Shown in pieces: positions 20,988-30,341 of a DNA stretch of 58,535 nt (position 1 is its first letter; each line of letters opens with the position of its first letter). The notes beneath the pieces were generated by a model. The model ran no database searches and had not been told where the DNA came from. It saw only the letters and a program-made list of their open reading frames with translations. Made by a program: the position numbers and the translations under genes. The stretch comes from Thermomonas sp. GTDB lineage: Bacteria; Pseudomonadota; Gammaproteobacteria; Xanthomonadales; Xanthomonadaceae. Location of the stretch: positions 1 through 58,535 of the forward strand of contig NZ_JAQSDO010000009.1 in NCBI RefSeq assembly GCF_029945965.1. The letters are read 5' to 3'.

Positions 20988-23900
20988 GTTCGTCCGACCA
21001 TGCCCCGCTTTCGTCCTGCGAGGTTTCGCCAAGGGACTACGACGCGGTTCTGTTCGATCTGGATGGCGTCTTGACCAAAACTGCGACCGTGCATGCGGCG
21101 GCGTGGAAAAGACTGTTCGACGAGTTTCTCGAGAAATATTCGTCGGACACAGGCGAACCGTTCGTCCCCTTTGACATTGACGCCGACTATCGGCGCCATG
21201 TTGACGGCAAGCCGCGTTACGATGGCGTCACGACCTTTCTTAAGGCTCGCAGCATCGAGCTGCCGCAGGGGGCGGAGGAAGACGGTCCGGGTGTCCAGAG
21301 CGTGCGCGCTCTGGGCAGTCTCAAAGACAAATATTTTCTGGAACACCTCGAGCAGCACGGCGTCGAGCCTTATGAAGCTGCCATCGCGCTGGTGCGCGCA
21401 CTGCGGGCACAGCAGATCAAGACGGCCGTCGTCTCCTCCAGCAAGAACTGCGCGAAGGTGCTTGAGACGACAGGCATTGCGGACTTGTTCGACGCGCGAG
21501 TCGATGGGAAAGACGTCACCCGCATCGGGCTCAATGGCAAACCCGCGCCGGATGCGTTTCTGGAAGCGGCGCGGCGCCTCGGGGTCGAACCCTCGCGTGC
21601 GGTTGTCGTCGAGGATGCGATTGCCGGCGTTCAGGCGGGACGCGCGGGCCGGTTTGGCTGCGTCATTGGGGTCGATCGCGGCGGCCAAGCGTTGGCGCTG
21701 GGCAAAGCCGGCGCCGATGTGGTGGTGACCGACCTGGCGCGGGTCCAGGTGTCGACTGAGCCCGCGTCCGCCTGGTCATTGGTGTTCGACGGGTTCGACC
21801 CGGCACACGAGGGAGTCCGCGAGGCCTTGTGCACCTTGGGAAATGGCTATTTCGCGACGCGCGCGTCTGCCCCCTGGGCGCAAGCAGATGACACCCATTA
21901 TCCAGGAACCTACCTCGCCGGCGGCTACAACCGGTTGTGTACCGACCTCGCGGGACGAGTTGTTGAGACCGAAGATCTCGTCAATTTTCCCAACTGGCTG
22001 GCGCTCGAATTTCGCATCAGTGGCCAGGACTGGTTCGATGCGAGGACGGTCAAGCTCCTGTCGTACCGCCAGGAGCTTGATATTCAACGAGGCATGCTGT
22101 TGAAAACCCTGCGCTTCGAAGACCAACAGGGGCAACGCAGTCTGTTGCAGGAGCGGCGCCTGGTCTCGATGGGCGACATGCACCTGGGCGCGCTGGAGCT
22201 CTCGCTGACTGCGGAGAACTGGTCGGCGTGTGTCACAGTCCGTTCGGCCATCGACGGGCGCGTCGTCAACGCCGGCGCAAAGCTGTACCGAAAATTCAAC
22301 AATCAGCACCTGGAGCCTCTAACAGGGGAGACAGTGGAGGAGGATGGTATCTGCCTGATGGTGAGCACCAGCCAGTCGAACATTCATGTCGCCCAGGCCG
22401 CGCGTACGCGGGCCTTCCTTGACGAACGGTCGATCGACGTTCCGCGCCAGACCATCGAAGAACCGGGCTACATCGGACAGGAGCTGCAAATCGATGTCAA
22501 GCAAGGCCAGACGCTGGTGCTGGAGAAAATTTCCTCCTTCTATACGTCGCGCGATCACGCCATATCCGCGTGCGGGCTGGCAGCACGCAAGGCCATCGGG
22601 CGTGCTGGGCACTTTGATGCCGTGATGTCAGCACATGTCCTGGCCTGGAAACACTTGTGGCGCCGCTTCGACGTGCATATCCGGCCAGCCGATCCCGGGT
22701 TCCAGGTAAACGTCCCGACGCTGCTTCGGTTGAACATGTTTCACCTGTTGCAGGCCGTATCGCCCAACTCCATGGGTCTCGATCAAGGCGTTCCTGCACG
22801 CGGCTGGACCGGGGAGGCCTACCAGGGCCACGTGTTCTGGGATGAACTGTTCATCTTCCCCTTCTTTAACCATCGCATGCCCGAGATCACCCGGTCGCTG
22901 CTGATGTACCGCTATCGCCGACTCGGGGAGGCGCGTGCGGCCGCTCACAGTGCGGGATACAAGGGAGCTATGTTTCCCTGGCAAAGTGCAAGTGACGGTC
23001 AGGAAGAGACCCAGACGGCCAACCTGAATCCCCGCTCGGAACGCTGGGTACCCGACAACTCTTACCTCCAGCGCCACGTGGGAAGCGCCATTGCCTACAA
23101 CGTCTGGCAGTACTTTCAGGTCACGCACGACCTTGAGTTTCTGCATTTCTTCGGTGCTGAGCTGATCCTTGAGATCGCCCGTTTCTGGTCCAGCATCGCT
23201 ATCTTCAGCGACGAGCGTGAGCGCTACGAAATTCGTGGCGTTATGGGTCCCGACGAGTTTCACGACGGCTATCCGGATTCAGCAACGCCCGGCCTCAACA
23301 ACAATGCCTACACCAACATGATGGCCGTGTGGGTGCTGTGCAGAGCGGTAGAGGTGCTCGATCTGCTCTCCGACCTGCGCCGCGCCGAGCTCATGGCGCA
23401 GCTTGACCTGTCAGCGGAGGAAATCGCGCGCTGGGGTGACATCAGCCGCAGGATGTACCTGCCCTTTCACGAGGATGGGATCGTCAGCCAGTTCGAGGGA
23501 TACGAAAAGTTGCGCGAGCTCGACTGGCGGGACTACCGGTCCCGATACGAAAACATCCAGCGCCTCGACCTCATTCTCGAAGCAGAAGACGACAGCCCAA
23601 ATCGCTACAAGCTTTCGAAGCAGGCCGACGTATTGATGCTGTTTTATCTGTTCTCGGCGGAGGAGCTCAAGGAGCTGTTTGAGCGCCTGGGCTATCCATT
23701 CGAGTACGAGACGATTCCCAGGAACGTCACCTACTATTCCACGCGCTCGTCCCACGGTTCCACGCTGTGTCGTGTGGTGCACGCCTGGGTCCTGGCGCGT
23801 TCTGACCGACCACGCTCGATGAAGTTTTTCACCGATGCGCTGCAAAGCGACGTATCCGATATCCAGCAGGGCACCACCTCGGAAGGGGTTCACCTTGGCG

Positions 23901-24193
23901 CGATGGCTGGCAGCGTCAATTTGGTAGAACGCGTTTTCACCGGGATTGAAGTACAGGGCGATGTTCTGCGCCTCAATCCGGACCTGCCGCCGGAAATGGA
24001 ACAGCTCGATATGCGCATTCGCTATCGCGGGCATTCGCTTGACTTGCAGCTTACCCGCGATGCGCTCACGGTCCGTGGGCGTGATCGCGAGGCGCCGCCG
24101 ATTTCCCTGAGCGTCGAAGGCAAGGCGTACAAATTCGTAGGCGGCACGAGCCGCTTTTTCCCGTTGAAAAAACAACGAAATGCAGACCAATGA
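20984..24193 (+). CDS. Beta-phosphoglucomutase-like HAD domain fused to a GH65 disaccharide phosphorylase
   Basis: Bifunctional enzyme of 1069 residues. The N-terminal HAD domain (about 18-250) has the beta-phosphoglucomutase nucleophile motif DLDGV (D25, D27), SSS at the second motif and [12 protein letters not shown] at the fourth. The rest is a GH65 phosphorylase with the general acid Glu758 in [10 protein letters not shown] and the [18 protein letters not shown] region of the N-terminal beta-sandwich. GH65 enzymes split alpha-disaccharides (trehalose, maltose, kojibiose and others) with phosphate to beta-glucose 1-phosphate, which the HAD domain would turn into glucose 6-phosphate. The substrate cannot be told from sequence. 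ATGA overlap with the ATPase fragment upstream fixes the start. Confidence 0.92.
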   Translation: MSSSDHAPLSSCEVSPRDYDAVLFDLDGVLTKTATVHAAAWKRLFDEFLEKYSSDTGEPFVPFDIDADYRRHVDGKPRYDGVTTFLKARSIELPQGAEEDGPGVQSVRALGSLKDKYFLEHLEQHGVEPYEAAIALVRALRAQQIKTAVVSSSKNCAKVLETTGIADLFDARVDGKDVTRIGLNGKPAPDAFLEAARRLGVEPSRAVVVEDAIAGVQAGRAGRFGCVIGVDRGGQALALGKAGADVVVTDLARVQVSTEPASAWSLVFDGFDPAHEGVREALCTLGNGYFATRASAPWAQADDTHYPGTYLAGGYNRLCTDLAGRVVETEDLVNFPNWLALEFRISGQDWFDARTVKLLSYRQELDIQRGMLLKTLRFEDQQGQRSLLQERRLVSMGDMHLGALELSLTAENWSACVTVRSAIDGRVVNAGAKLYRKFNNQHLEPLTGETVEEDGICLMVSTSQSNIHVAQAARTRAFLDERSIDVPRQTIEEPGYIGQELQIDVKQGQTLVLEKISSFYTSRDHAISACGLAARKAIGRAGHFDAVMSAHVLAWKHLWRRFDVHIRPADPGFQVNVPTLLRLNMFHLLQAVSPNSMGLDQGVPARGWTGEAYQGHVFWDELFIFPFFNHRMPEITRSLLMYRYRRLGEARAAAHSAGYKGAMFPWQSASDGQEETQTANLNPRSERWVPDNSYLQRHVGSAIAYNVWQYFQVTHDLEFLHFFGAELILEIARFWSSIAIFSDERERYEIRGVMGPDEFHDGYPDSATPGLNNNAYTNMMAVWVLCRAVEVLDLLSDLRRAELMAQLDLSAEEIARWGDISRRMYLPFHEDGIVSQFEGYEKLRELDWRDYRSRYENIQRLDLILEAEDDSPNRYKLSKQADVLMLFYLFSAEELKELFERLGYPFEYETIPRNVTYYSTRSSHGSTLCRVVHAWVLARSDRPRSMKFFTDALQSDVSDIQQGTTSEGVHLGAMAGSVNLVERVFTGIEVQGDVLRLNPDLPPEMEQLDMRIRYRGHSLDLQLTRDALTVRGRDREAPPISLSVEGKAYKFVGGTSRFFPLKKQRNADQ

Positions 24194-24259
24194 TCGAGTC
24201 CAGTTGAAGACTGAACCGCTCCCCCATTCTGTGCCAATACCAACAAGCAGGACATCATC

Positions 24260-24916
24260 ATGAAAGAGAACATTGCAAACACCGGAGCCTGGGGGATCGC
24301 GCTGATTGTCGCCATTATTGTCTCGTGGTTTCTGTACCGCTACCTTGCGCCCAGAACGTGGAAGGAATGGGCCAGCGCCAGCGTAGTCCAGGCCTTCATC
24401 ATCGCTCTTTACGCAGAGATGTATGGGTTTCCGCTCACCATTTACCTGCTCGTCCGCTTCTTCGGCCTCGATCAGAGCGACCTCAGCGCCAACCTCTGGT
24501 CCACGTTGCTGGGTTTTGGCGAGACTGGCATGATGATCGCGATGATCCTCGGTTACTCGCTCCTGTTCGCTGGTATCGGGATATTCATGGAGGGCTGGCG
24601 TGAACTGCACAAAGCCCAGAAAGAACACCGCCTGGTCACCGAACGAATCTACGGACTGGTACGGCACCCGCAATACACCGGCCTCTTCATCGCGCTTTTC
24701 GGCGAGGGCATCGTGCATTGGCCCACCGCTTTTTCCGTCGCACTGTTTCCGATCATTGTGGTGGCCTACTACCTGTTGGCGCGGAGCGAGGAACGCAAAG
24801 TTGAATCAGAGTTCGGTGACGCATATCGCGCTTACTGCAGGCGCGTGCCAATGTTCATCCCGCGCTGGGGGCAGTGGCGCGCCATGACAACCACGCGGAC
24901 GGATACGCAAAGCTAA
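24260..24916 (+). CDS. Membrane methyltransferase of the isoprenylcysteine methyltransferase/PEMT family
   Basis: Integral membrane protein of 218 residues with about five helices and the ICMT/phospholipid-methyltransferase signature near the C-terminus: LVRHPQYTGLF followed by EER and the EFGDAYRAYCRRV block that binds S-adenosylmethionine. A GGAC site precedes the ATG. It follows the GH65 gene by 66 bases and precedes two small genes and the ATP-grasp/AsnO pair. The substrate is unknown; lipids, isoprenoid cysteines or small molecules are all possible for this superfamily. Confidence 0.85.
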   Translation: MKENIANTGAWGIALIVAIIVSWFLYRYLAPRTWKEWASASVVQAFIIALYAEMYGFPLTIYLLVRFFGLDQSDLSANLWSTLLGFGETGMMIAMILGYSLLFAGIGIFMEGWRELHKAQKEHRLVTERIYGLVRHPQYTGLFIALFGEGIVHWPTAFSVALFPIIVVAYYLLARSEERKVESEFGDAYRAYCRRVPMFIPRWGQWRAMTTTRTDTQS

Positions 24917-25012
24917 AATAACTCAATGCCTTCGAAAAGACAACGAAATGGCACACAAATATCACCAGAGCGAGGCAAGATGGTGCGCACATCCAACGCC
25001 CAGTCGAGAACT

Positions 25013-25240
25013 ATGAAACACTTCCTGCTGGTCGTGACCGGCTACGTACTAGCGCAGTTGCTGATTTTTCCCCTGCCAGCCAAGGGCGTGGATAGCGGCT
25101 GGATGGCAGTCATATTGATTGGGGCCATGATACTTTTCCACCTGATGTGTTTCGGCAGGCGCGTATACGTTTCGGTGCGTGTCTATGGTGGCTTTGGCGA
25201 GGTCAACGACCGGCCGTTGCGATGGATACAACCAGGATGA
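25013..25240 (+). CDS. Small membrane protein, hypothetical
   Basis: Likely 75-residue protein starting MKHFLLVVTGYVLAQLL, with two hydrophobic helices (about 2-20 and 28-48) and a basic tail RRVYVSVRVYGG. The frame is open from 24926; ATG at 24980 is an alternative start. No family is recognised. It overlaps the next gene by ATGA, so it belongs to the chain leading to the ATP-grasp and AsnO genes. Confidence 0.55.
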   Translation: MKHFLLVVTGYVLAQLLIFPLPAKGVDSGWMAVILIGAMILFHLMCFGRRVYVSVRVYGGFGEVNDRPLRWIQPG

Positions 25241-25617
25241 AGGCAGTGAAGGCAGCCCCTGTGCGTCCCTTGCCAAGAATAGACGCCTCGCTTTCGAGAT
25301 GGGAGAACGAAGGCGGCGCGATTGCACAGCTCCCGTCATTGGACTGCGTGGCACCTTTGCAGATTCATTTGTCGATGCACACCGAGCTCGAACATTTGCG
25401 CATTCGCATGATCGCCATCGAGAACCTGTTAATCACGCTGCTGGCGCAAGCAGATGATCAGCCGCGCGAAATGGGCCGCGAGATGGCGACCTACATTTCG
25501 CCCAGACCAGGCTTCACTCCGCACCACAAAACGCTGGAGGCAGCAGCGCAGATACGCCATCTTCTCAAACGTGGCCGCCATTTCCAGGACTGGGTAAAGG
25601 GAGATCTGCTTTCGTGA
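25237..25617 (+). CDS. Hypothetical protein linked to the ATP-grasp gene
   Basis: Protein of 126 residues without signal peptide or membrane segment, and no recognised domain. The middle is helical (LEHLRIRMIAIENLLITLLAQ, split by a charged stretch) and the C-terminus has HHKTLEAAAQIRHLLKRG. The ATG at 25237 overlaps the stop of the previous gene, and its own stop overlaps the GTG of the next (GTGA), so it is translationally coupled on both sides. An ATG at 25222 is an alternative start. Tight coupling suggests it works with the ATP-grasp protein. Confidence 0.6.
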   Translation: MKAVKAAPVRPLPRIDASLSRWENEGGAIAQLPSLDCVAPLQIHLSMHTELEHLRIRMIAIENLLITLLAQADDQPREMGREMATYISPRPGFTPHHKTLEAAAQIRHLLKRGRHFQDWVKGDLLS

Positions 25618-27278
25618 ACACGCCGCCGCTTTCTGCAACTGCCACCACATCGCCCGCCCCCGAATCGATGGAGGTGCTAAACAGCGAATGCTTCTGCATC
25701 AGCCTTGATACCTCGGCACTGCGCCACGCACTAGAGTCGGAGATTGGCGAGCCGGGTCTATTCGACTTGATTCAGCAGCGTTGCCCTTACCTGTTCGCGA
25801 CGCGTCCGGTCTTTCTGTCACGTGAACACATGGCACGCATGGCACAGCTGGTGCGGGCGATCGAATCGGTTGTTGGAATGCCGGCCTACCGCGACGAGGT
25901 GCTGGCCACCGCGCCCGCGATCGCGTGCCACGATCCCGGCGGCGTCAAGGGCGTGTTTTTCGGCTACGACTTTCACGTCACGGAGGGTGGTTTCGGCCTC
26001 ATCGAGATCAACACCAATGCGGGCGGTGCGATGCTTAATGCCGTGCTGGCCCGGGCACAGCGCGCTTGTTGCGCGTCCGTCGATGGCCTCTTGCCGCCAT
26101 CGGCCGAAGCCGGTGATTTCGAAGACGACATCGTGGCGATGTTTCGCAATGAGTGGTCGCTGTCTGGCCACGAACGACCCTTGCGTAGCATTGCCATTGT
26201 CGATGAGAACCCCGAGCAGCAGTATCTCTACCCCGAGTTCCTGCTGTTCCAGAGACTGTTTCAGCGGCACGGTCTGGAGGCGGTAATCGCTGGCCCGACC
26301 GAGTTCAGCTTGCGTGACGGCGTGCTCTGGCATGGTGATCTGGCCATCGACCTGGTCTACAACCGCCTCACTGACTTTTCACTGGCCGAGCCCGCCAGTT
26401 CGACATTGCGTGAGGCTTACCTGGCTAACGCGATGGTGCTCACCCCGCATCCGCAAGCGCACGCGTTGTACGCGGACAAGCGCAACCTGACCCTGCTCAG
26501 CGATGCAACGCGGCTGCAGGCCTTGGGCGTGCCACAGACCACACAAGACATCTTGCTAGCCGGAATTCCGCATACCGAAGTGGTCGAGGTACGACACGCC
26601 GAGCGTCTGTGGCGCGAGCGGCGGCACCTGTTCTTCAAGCCTTTCGCCGGGTTCGGTGGCCGCGCCGCCTACCGCGGCGACAAACTCACCCAGCGCGTCT
26701 GGCAGGAGATTCTCGCCGGTGGCTATGTCGCGCAAGCGCTGGTGGCACCCGGCGGGCGGCTGATCTCCCATGCGGAGCCGGTGCAAGTGCTCAAGTTTGA
26801 CCTGCGCGATTACGTCTATGACAACCACGTTCAATGGATTGCCGCACGTTTGTACCAGGGCCAGACGACGAACTTCCGCACCCCCGGAGGAGGTTTTGCC
26901 CCGGTGTTCGAAGGGCCGGCCGTCGGGCTGGCGATGGAATGCACGTCCCCACAGCACGAAAGCCGATTGTTCCTTCTGGACGAGAGCGGCGTGCATGTGC
27001 TCGCCCGAGACCGATACGTCGCGCTTGCTCGGGCAGAAGCCGAGGCGGCTGAGTTCGCCGGTCGTCGCTTCATCCTGGTCGATTGGTATCTGCGCCTGTC
27101 GTGCGGCCAGCCAGAAGCGGTCGTCAACGAAACCTGTAGCTGGCTGGTATTCGACGCCCAGGGCTTGCTCGACCCGCACGCGGCCCATGCGATCGACGAG
27201 CCGGCCACCCCAACCGAAGCCCAGTGGGCACAGGTCCGTGCCATGGTGTTCGGCGGCTCCGCGTCACAACCGTCATGA
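25614..27278 (+). CDS. ATP-grasp-like protein, possible peptide or amide ligase
   Basis: Protein of 554 residues starting at GTG. Features point to an ATP-grasp fold: GLIEINTNAGGAML at about 127-140, a nucleotide-loop-like FFKPFAGFGGRAAYRG at about 340-355, and an APGGRL/PVQVLKFDLRDYVYD block beyond. No signal peptide. ATP-grasp enzymes join a carboxylate to an amine or thiol with ATP. It lies 15 bases before an AsnO-like amidotransferase, the arrangement found in N-acetylglutaminylglutamine amide synthesis, but this protein lacks the GNAT acetyltransferase half of that pathway's ligase. The product is unknown; the fold assignment is from motifs only. Confidence 0.65.
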   Translation: MNTPPLSATATTSPAPESMEVLNSECFCISLDTSALRHALESEIGEPGLFDLIQQRCPYLFATRPVFLSREHMARMAQLVRAIESVVGMPAYRDEVLATAPAIACHDPGGVKGVFFGYDFHVTEGGFGLIEINTNAGGAMLNAVLARAQRACCASVDGLLPPSAEAGDFEDDIVAMFRNEWSLSGHERPLRSIAIVDENPEQQYLYPEFLLFQRLFQRHGLEAVIAGPTEFSLRDGVLWHGDLAIDLVYNRLTDFSLAEPASSTLREAYLANAMVLTPHPQAHALYADKRNLTLLSDATRLQALGVPQTTQDILLAGIPHTEVVEVRHAERLWRERRHLFFKPFAGFGGRAAYRGDKLTQRVWQEILAGGYVAQALVAPGGRLISHAEPVQVLKFDLRDYVYDNHVQWIAARLYQGQTTNFRTPGGGFAPVFEGPAVGLAMECTSPQHESRLFLLDESGVHVLARDRYVALARAEAEAAEFAGRRFILVDWYLRLSCGQPEAVVNETCSWLVFDAQGLLDPHAAHAIDEPATPTEAQWAQVRAMVFGGSASQPS

Positions 27279-27293
27279 GGAAACGAGGCCTTT

Positions 27294-29093
27294 ATGTGCG
27301 GCATCTGCGGTGAATTGCGCTTCGACGGCGCGACGGCGGACACATCCGCTGTGACGCGCATGTCCGACAAGATAGCCCGACGCGGCCCGGACCACGCCGG
27401 AGTCTTTAGCGACGGCGCTTTGGCTTTCGGCCACCGCCGCCTCGCGATCATCGACCTCAGCGCCGACGGCGACCAGCCTATGGTCGACAGGGAACTGAAG
27501 CTGGTGCTGGTATTCAACGGCACGATCTACAACTACAAGGAGTTGCGTGCCGAACTCGTCGCCATGGGCTACCGGTTCTTCTCCGAGAGCGATAGCGAAG
27601 TCATCCTCAAGGCCTACCACGCCTGGGGCGCGGACTGTGTGCGGCGCTTCTTCGGCATGTTCGCATTCGCTATCTGGGACCAGCGCGATGCGAGCCTGTT
27701 CATGGCGCGCGACCGCTTCGGTATCAAGCCGTTGTACTACACGCTGGACGGATCGCGGCTTCGCTTCGCCTCCAGCCTGCAGGCCCTGCTGGCAGCGGGC
27801 GGTGTGGATACGGGCTTCGACCCGGTGGCGCTGCACCACCACTTCACGCTGCATGCGGTGGTGCCGGCGCCGCGCACCATCCTCAAGGGAGTGAGGAAAC
27901 TTGCACCGGCGACCACGATGACGGTCACCGGTGCCGGTCGGATTGAGCAGGCCGTCTACTGGAAGCTCGATGCGACGCGGCCGGCGAAGCCGCTGTCCGA
28001 GGCAGAGTGGCTGGCTGCAACCCGTGAGGTGCTGATACGAGCGGTGGAACGCCACCGCCTCGCCGCCGACGTGCCTGTTGGCGTGCTGCTCTCCGGCGGC
28101 CTGGACTCCAGCCTGCTTGTTGGCCTGCTGGCCGACCACGTGGACGATCTGCAGACCTTCTCGATGGGCTTCGAAACCCTGGGGAGCGAGAAGGCCGATG
28201 AGTTCGAGTTCTCCGACCAGGTGGCAGCGCAATACAAGACGCGGCACCACAAGTACCTGATCCCGTACGACGAGGTGCTGCGCCGGCTGCCCGAGGCGGT
28301 GCAGCAGATGGCCGAACCGATGGTGAGCCAGGACGTGATCGCCTTCTACCTGCTGGGCGAGCGGGTGGCCAAACAGGTGAAGGTGGTGCTTTCAGGCCAG
28401 GGCGCGGACGAAGTGTTTGGCGGCTACTTCTGGTACCCGCAGATGGACGCTGCCGAGGGCTCGGCGCTGGAGCGCTTTCGCGCCCACTACTTCGATCGCG
28501 ACCTCGATGAGTACCTGGAGATGATCAGCCCCGCCCTTCATGTGGGCGATGTGACCGCCGAGTTGGTGGCAGATGCGCTGGCGCAGCCGCAGGCCGACAC
28601 CTTCATCGACCAAGTGCTGCGATTCGACAGCACCACGCTGGTGGTGGACGACCCCGTCAAGCGGGTGGACAACATGGCGATGGCCTGGGGCCTGGAAGCG
28701 CGGGTGCCGTTCCTGGACCACGAACTGGTGGAACTGGCGGCACGCATGCCGCCGGAACTCAAGCTCAAGCACGGCGGCAAGTTTCCGCTCAAGGCGATTT
28801 CGCGCGGCGTGATCTCTGATGCCGTAATTGACCGGCCCAAAGGATACTTTCCGGTACCCGTGCTGAAGCACGTGAGCGGAGAATTTCTGGCGTTCATGCG
28901 TGGCATCCTCAATTCAGATGCCTGTATTCGGCGCGGTCTGTACCAGCGAGCCTATGTCAACAAGCTGCTCGCGGCGCCTGAAGACTGGTTCACCCGCATC
29001 CAGGGCAGCAAACTGTGGCATTTGGCGCTGCTGGAGCTGTGGCTGCAGTTGAACGTCGATGCAGTCACCGCATTTCCCTCAGGGGAGCACTGA
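27294..29093 (+). CDS. asnO: AsnB/AsnO-family glutamine amidotransferase
   Basis: Asparagine-synthase-type enzyme of 599 residues. An N-terminal class II glutaminase (nucleophile Cys2 in MCGICGE, then RRGPD and FNGTIYNYKELR) releases ammonia, and a C-terminal ATP-pyrophosphatase (SGGLDSS at 267-273, SGQGADEVFGGY) activates a carboxylate for amidation. The sequence style (HAVVPAPRTILKGVRKL, MAEPMVSQDVIAFYLL) resembles the amidotransferases of N-acetylglutaminylglutamine amide synthesis rather than housekeeping AsnB. It is directly after the ATP-grasp gene and closes that unit. A diverged copy of its last 17 codons is found at 40517. Confidence 0.88.
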   Translation: MCGICGELRFDGATADTSAVTRMSDKIARRGPDHAGVFSDGALAFGHRRLAIIDLSADGDQPMVDRELKLVLVFNGTIYNYKELRAELVAMGYRFFSESDSEVILKAYHAWGADCVRRFFGMFAFAIWDQRDASLFMARDRFGIKPLYYTLDGSRLRFASSLQALLAAGGVDTGFDPVALHHHFTLHAVVPAPRTILKGVRKLAPATTMTVTGAGRIEQAVYWKLDATRPAKPLSEAEWLAATREVLIRAVERHRLAADVPVGVLLSGGLDSSLLVGLLADHVDDLQTFSMGFETLGSEKADEFEFSDQVAAQYKTRHHKYLIPYDEVLRRLPEAVQQMAEPMVSQDVIAFYLLGERVAKQVKVVLSGQGADEVFGGYFWYPQMDAAEGSALERFRAHYFDRDLDEYLEMISPALHVGDVTAELVADALAQPQADTFIDQVLRFDSTTLVVDDPVKRVDNMAMAWGLEARVPFLDHELVELAARMPPELKLKHGGKFPLKAISRGVISDAVIDRPKGYFPVPVLKHVSGEFLAFMRGILNSDACIRRGLYQRAYVNKLLAAPEDWFTRIQGSKLWHLALLELWLQLNVDAVTAFPSGEH

Positions 29094-29516
29094 CATCTAG
29101 CAACGAAGGCGGGCACCACTCGGTTGCCCGGGCCGGGCCCAGCCGGAGAACGCGACTGACCGACTTCGCGATCACCGGTTCATCGTCGGTCGGCATGACC
29201 CGGGCGGTGATCCCCCTTTGAGGCTCGACACGCAGGGCCCGGCAGGACGAATGACACTTCCTTCCATGTTCAATCACCCGTTTCCTTGGCTCTTCCCATC
29301 AAGCCTTCAACGGGAGGCATGAGGAAGATTAGTTGTTCCAACCGATTGTGTGCGACAGGTCAATCGCTTCTTCGGTACGGCAACGCACAGACAAGTAGTT
29401 ATCAACCGTCCATCATGAATTGTGTTTCTTGGGGACGGTACTGATTGATATAGGTCAACCACGTTTCCGGGGCAGTCCACTAACCTTCATATAGAACTTT
29501 CCGAACAATTGGCATC
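29094..29516. other. Intergenic stretch downstream of asnO
   Basis: About 420 bases without a gene. No strong terminator was seen after asnO. It ends with a regulatory-looking segment: the FNR-like box at 29445-29458, then TATAGA at 29490-29495 as a possible -10 element for the gene at 29517. Confidence 0.5.
29445..29458 (+). promoter_or_regulatory. Possible FNR/ANR-type binding site
   Basis: TTGAT-ATAG-GTCAA has nine of ten fixed bases of TTGAT-N4-ATCAA and fits the ANR variant fully. It is centred 65 bases before the start codon at 29517, with a TATAGA -10-like hexamer downstream, a reasonable place for activation by an oxygen-sensing Crp/Fnr regulator. The regulator gene is not in the window. 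Confidence 0.5.
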
Positions 29517-29930
29517 ATGAAACTCTTCAATTTCCGCACTCTACGCAGCACCACATTCGTGGTGCTGTTGGTGTGGTTTTTCGGAGTGGCCTCAGGCGTC
29601 GCCAATGCCTGTTCGCTAGAGGATCGTGAGGGCGATCACGGTCGTTCTCCGCATGGCGATGAGATGTCCATCGGCACCGTTGGTTCAATCGATAGCCACA
29701 GAGATAGCTCCGATGCATCCAGGGCGCCTTGCCTGAAGTTTTGCGACGACGGTTCCGATTCCCCAGTCACGGAGCACTCAACCATTGATTTGGCCGACCC
29801 CGGTCATGCGTCTTTTGTTGTGCGTGCGTGGCCAGTATTGACGACAGCGACTCCCGTCCGCGTCGTCGACCTGTCATGGCCTCCACCAGAACAGTCCATT
29901 CGGGTTCGCTTCTCGCGATTGAGTCTGTAG
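29517..29930 (+). CDS. Exported small protein of unknown function
   Basis: Protein of 137 residues with a signal peptide (about 1-31, FVVLLVWFFGVASGVANA) and a His/Asp/Ser-rich mature part with three cysteines (ACSLEDREGDHG, PCLKFCDDG). No domain is recognised. The architecture resembles the small exported protein at 5294 that heads the copper operon, so periplasmic metal binding is possible. It is the first gene after the FNR-like box and may open the transcript running through the PRC-barrel, Rieske, CopZ-like and polyphosphate kinase genes. Confidence 0.6.
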   Translation: MKLFNFRTLRSTTFVVLLVWFFGVASGVANACSLEDREGDHGRSPHGDEMSIGTVGSIDSHRDSSDASRAPCLKFCDDGSDSPVTEHSTIDLADPGHASFVVRAWPVLTTATPVRVVDLSWPPPEQSIRVRFSRLSL

Positions 29931-30119
29931 ACACGTCCCGCTGCAGTCGGGAGCCCGCCTTCTCCGGCTCGGCCTGTATCCCATCTAGTTTGCCCTTGTC
30001 ATTTGACGCCAGAGGTACTCATATAAGGGGACGGCTCCAAAGAAGGCAGCAACTGCCGCACTCGGCGTCGGCATGCGCGATGTCCAAGAAGTAGCCATTC
30101 ATCCATCCAGGAAATCCAA

Positions 30120-30278
30120 ATGCCCCCCTCGACTGAACTCTCCCCTGACAAGCTGAAGAAAACCTTGTCGCTGCCCGGCAAGCGCGCTACTGCCAAACCT
30201 GTTCCGCCTGCAGAACACGCCGGCTACGACTCGGGCGACTCACACAAGCAGGTAGCGCCCGAAAAGAGTCTCAAGTAG
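30120..30278 (+). CDS. Small basic hypothetical protein
   Basis: A 52-residue frame starting MPPSTELSPDKLKKTLSLPG, Pro/Lys-rich, ending EKSLK. The ATG has CAGGAAA at a suitable distance upstream. There is no homologue I recognise; it fills the gap before the exported PRC-barrel gene and is probably disordered. It is included because start, ribosome site and position fit, but it could be chance. Confidence 0.4.
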   Translation: MPPSTELSPDKLKKTLSLPGKRATAKPVPPAEHAGYDSGDSHKQVAPEKSLK

Positions 30279-30341
30279 TCGGCGCAGATTCAGGCGTCGT
30301 TGGCCGGTTGATGCGCGATCTTGCGCAAAAAGGAGAAATTC

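Noticed and set aside
23411..24718. Long open frame antisense to the GH65 and methyltransferase genes
   Set aside because: It spans the 3' end of one well-supported gene and most of the next, with no domain and no ribosome site.
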